From: CBFFRJ01 sp051486985
Lineage (GTDB): Bacteria; Pseudomonadota; Gammaproteobacteria; Enterobacterales; Enterobacteriaceae
Length of the DNA: 64,000 nt
Direction: 5' to 3'
Assembly: GCF_051486985.1 (NCBI RefSeq)
Contig: NZ_JAHVDV010000004.1
Coordinates: 145,517-209,516 of the forward strand
The position numbers were made by a program, and so were the translations under genes. Positions 62,347 through 64,000 of the stretch are shown in pieces (within the stretch, counting starts at the first letter, position 1; every line of letters begins with the position of its first letter). The notes below the pieces were generated by a model. The model was not told the origin of the DNA and made no database searches. It saw only the letters and a program-made list of their open reading frames with translations.

Positions 62347-62961
62347 CTAACGCATGGGTATGGGCAGCCTGCGGGTTAACGGACGCAACTTTTCTCTGTC
62401 ATCCCATAAACCGGGGAAGACTTCGAATTTAAGATCGTCGCGGTCGATGCCCGTATCAAAATAACGTCTCAGTCGGTCGCCTAAATCTTTATCTCCCCAC
62501 ATACTGGTTAGCTCATAATTTTCAATAATGCTTTTGTCGTTAACGGTTGAAAGATCATGTTTAATAACGGTTGCATTTGTAATGGACATGTTATTTGACC
62601 AGTTTAGAGATATTAGTTTTCCACCTAAAAATGAAAAGCTAGAGCTGTCTCCTTTATAGTGATCACCATCAATTAATAAAGTATATGGATGTATCCAGTA
62701 TTCATCCAAGATTTTTTGGCTGGGTATGACTGTTTCGTCTTTTATTTTTTTGAATGCTAGATTTTTATTTACAACTCTGCCTACAAATACCCTGAATAAT
62801 TGTTTTGAGTTGTTTAGATTTATATTTTTCCACTCTCCATTTTTATTTTTTACATCAAAAAATCTCATGATGGAACCTGATTCCATCTGTGCAATTGTAT
62901 ATAGATCATCTCGTAACTTAAAACTAACTAAATGACCCGGTTTCCAGACTATTCGTGCCAT
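62347..62961 (-). CDS. Candidate immunity protein for the main Rhs toxin
   Basis: 204 residues from ATG at 62959-62961, which has GAGGA seven bases upstream. That site lies at the stop of the main rhs gene (62972), giving tight coupling. No signal peptide; cytoplasmic, AT-rich. The N-terminus (MARIVWKPGHLVSFKLRDDLYTIAQM) weakly recalls Imm26-type immunity proteins, which open with a similar short beta-rich segment, but I would not assign it firmly. The position, directly after the rhs tip, is the main evidence. An in-frame ATG at 62988 inside the rhs end is an alternative start. Confidence 0.75.
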   Translation of the reverse strand: MARIVWKPGHLVSFKLRDDLYTIAQMESGSIMRFFDVKNKNGEWKNINLNNSKQLFRVFVGRVVNKNLAFKKIKDETVIPSQKILDEYWIHPYTLLIDGDHYKGDSSSFSFLGGKLISLNWSNNMSITNATVIKHDLSTVNDKSIIENYELTSMWGDKDLGDRLRRYFDTGIDRDDLKFEVFPGLWDDREKLRPLTRRLPIPMR

Positions 62962-62971
62962 ATTATCGTCC

Positions 62972-64000
62972 TCAATAAATGTTGCCATAACACTGCGTAT
63001 CCGCAGCATCTGCACCAATTTCTGTTTCATTCACGAGTGCACAGGCACATTGTGTCACGCTGCCATATTTGCAGGAGTTTAGTGAATTCATATGCAGTGC
63101 GGTACCCAGGAAACTTAAAATACCCATTCCTTTGGCTACACTATTCGGTACCTTCAGGTACTTATCAGCAGCACTAAGATAAGATGAGCGATTGGGATTA
63201 TTGACACCCACGGGATTTTGTTTGTTCGCCGTGCCCGTTAGCCCACCTTGTTGCTCAAAAAAACGTTGTTCAAGACCTCGAGCAAGATTTTTGCCTTGTT
63301 GACCATAACCATCATAGAGGACCGTCGGTGGCGTCGCTCCAAAGCGGCTAAAATTACCTCCATAGCGATATGATAAAACATCTGAGGTGGATTGCGCTCC
63401 CTGCATACTGGCATAGCCAACATATGGTTTACCGGTACAAACGTCCATTCCCTGATAAGTAATATGCGTCGCCGTCGCGGGGTTGCCGGCAAGACCAAGC
63501 GGGTCGGCAAAACTGACAGGATCGAGAGGGTATATATACGGATTCCACCCCCCCTTCAGCCCAACCGGATCCTGGGTGATATACCGTCCCTGTCGCGGGT
63601 CATAATAACGATAGCGGTTATAGTGCAGCCCGGACTCTTCATCATACTGCTGACCCGGCAGGCGGAGTGACTGGATGAGGTGATGCGGGTTGTCCTCGTA
63701 CAGCAGGTTTCCCCACTCGTCATAATCGCCACGCCAGGCGAGGGTGCCGTCTTCGTTGACTAATGCGAGAGGCAGTCCCCGGTGGTCGCAGTGGTACAGA
63801 TGAATTTTCCTCGCCGGGACGGGCAGGGCTTCCAGCAGTGCCGCCATGCGTTCCGGCGTCAGGCCGCATCCGGCCAGCCACTGATGGCTCTCCGTGCTGA
63901 CGGCCCCGGCCCGCAGCTCACCCTCAAGCCGGTCCAGCATTGCCACCAGCTCTGGCGGGAACACCACGGCATAACCGGCCTCACTGCCATCCTGTTGCAG
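62972..64000 (-). CDS. Rhs family protein, C-terminal end with GIY-YIG-like toxin tip (5' part outside window)
   Basis: Only the last ~342 codons are inside the window; the frame is open at 64000. The core end (YHCDHRGLPLALV, NRYRYYDPRQGRYITQDPVGLKGG) stops at the boundary motif ADPLGL. The ~180-residue tip then begins. Its features THITYQGMDVCTGKPYVGYASM, RGLEQRFFEQQGG and NKQNPVGVNNPN resemble the Tyr, Glu and Asn motifs of GIY-YIG/URI-type nucleases found in polymorphic toxins, so a DNase or RNase tip is possible. Delivery would be by a type VI secretion system encoded elsewhere. Confidence 0.85.
   Translation of the reverse strand: MQQDGSEAGYAVVFPPELVAMLDRLEGELRAGAVSTESHQWLAGCGLTPERMAALLEALPVPARKIHLYHCDHRGLPLALVNEDGTLAWRGDYDEWGNLLYEDNPHHLIQSLRLPGQQYDEESGLHYNRYRYYDPRQGRYITQDPVGLKGGWNPYIYPLDPVSFADPLGLAGNPATATHITYQGMDVCTGKPYVGYASMQGAQSTSDVLSYRYGGNFSRFGATPPTVLYDGYGQQGKNLARGLEQRFFEQQGGLTGTANKQNPVGVNNPNRSSYLSAADKYLKVPNSVAKGMGILSFLGTALHMNSLNSCKYGSVTQCACALVNETEIGADAADTQCYGNIY
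63542..64000 (-). repeat. Direct repeat copy 2 (rhs core end, continues past window)
   Basis: Partner of 61842-62300, offset exactly 1700 bases. Recombination between the copies would delete the main tip and its immunity gene and place the orphan tip in frame behind the full core. Confidence 0.93.

Noticed and set aside
1..64000. CRISPR arrays, tRNA or rRNA genes, IS transposases, prophage genes
   Set aside because: Looked for on both strands; no regular spaced repeats, cloverleaf-type sequences, rRNA landmarks, transposase or phage proteins were found.

Overview
The window is chromosomal DNA of a member of the Enterobacteriaceae. Gene order and protein lengths follow Escherichia coli minutes 1.5-2.7 closely (thiBPQ, sgrR/sgrS, setA, leuABCD, leuO, ilvIH, cra, the whole dcw cell-division/cell-wall cluster, secM-secA-mutT, guaC, the pilin genes, nadC, ampDE, aroP, pdhR-aceEF-lpd). 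Several details point away from Escherichia and towards the Enterobacter/Lelliottia/Leclercia/Klebsiella side: a 187-residue AmpD, a type I dehydroquinase gene between setA and leuD, a glycoside hydrolase 43 plus sugar-symporter pair between ampE and aroP, and ERIC-type repeats at new positions. The genus is an inference; no ribosomal RNA is present.

Layout. 1-3187: minus-strand thiamine ABC importer thiBPQ under a TPP riboswitch. 3229-6525: the glucose-phosphate-stress module, with regulator SgrR, the dual-function RNA SgrS/SgrT and sugar exporter SetA; an ERIC repeat lies inside SgrS and supplies the end of SgrT. 6605-12456: aroD-like gene, then leuDCBA with its attenuator and leader peptide. 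13078-17819: LeuO regulator, valine-sensitive acetolactate synthase III (ilvIH), and Cra. 18424-36261: the dcw cluster mraZ to lpxC, sixteen tightly packed plus-strand genes for peptidoglycan precursor synthesis and divisome assembly. 36549-40272: secM (arrest peptide), secA, mutT. 40315-47397: yacG-zapD-coaE, guaC, and hofC-hofB-ppdD-nadC. 47540-48954: ampDE, peptidoglycan recycling and beta-lactamase control. 49095-51448: accessory GH43/GPH-symporter operon next to an ERIC element. 51616-60748: aroP and the pyruvate dehydrogenase operon pdhR-aceE-aceF-lpd.

60823-64000 is the most variable part: the 3' end of an rhs gene running off the window, its candidate immunity gene, then an orphan rhs C-terminal cassette with a second unrelated toxin tip and a second candidate immunity gene. 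Two direct copies of the rhs core end lie exactly 1700 bp apart. The orphan toxin tip is broken by what looks like the loss of one base in a short homopolymer, after which the missing reading frame continues for more than 50 residues.

No tRNA, rRNA, CRISPR array, IS transposase or prophage gene was seen. Most of the window is ordinary, highly conserved core genome. The points worth checking are the ERIC insertion in SgrS/SgrT, an ERIC-like element nested in the pdhR-aceE leader hairpin, two Cra-like palindromes upstream of pdhR, a possible small membrane ORF before aroD, and the rhs toxin/immunity cassettes.
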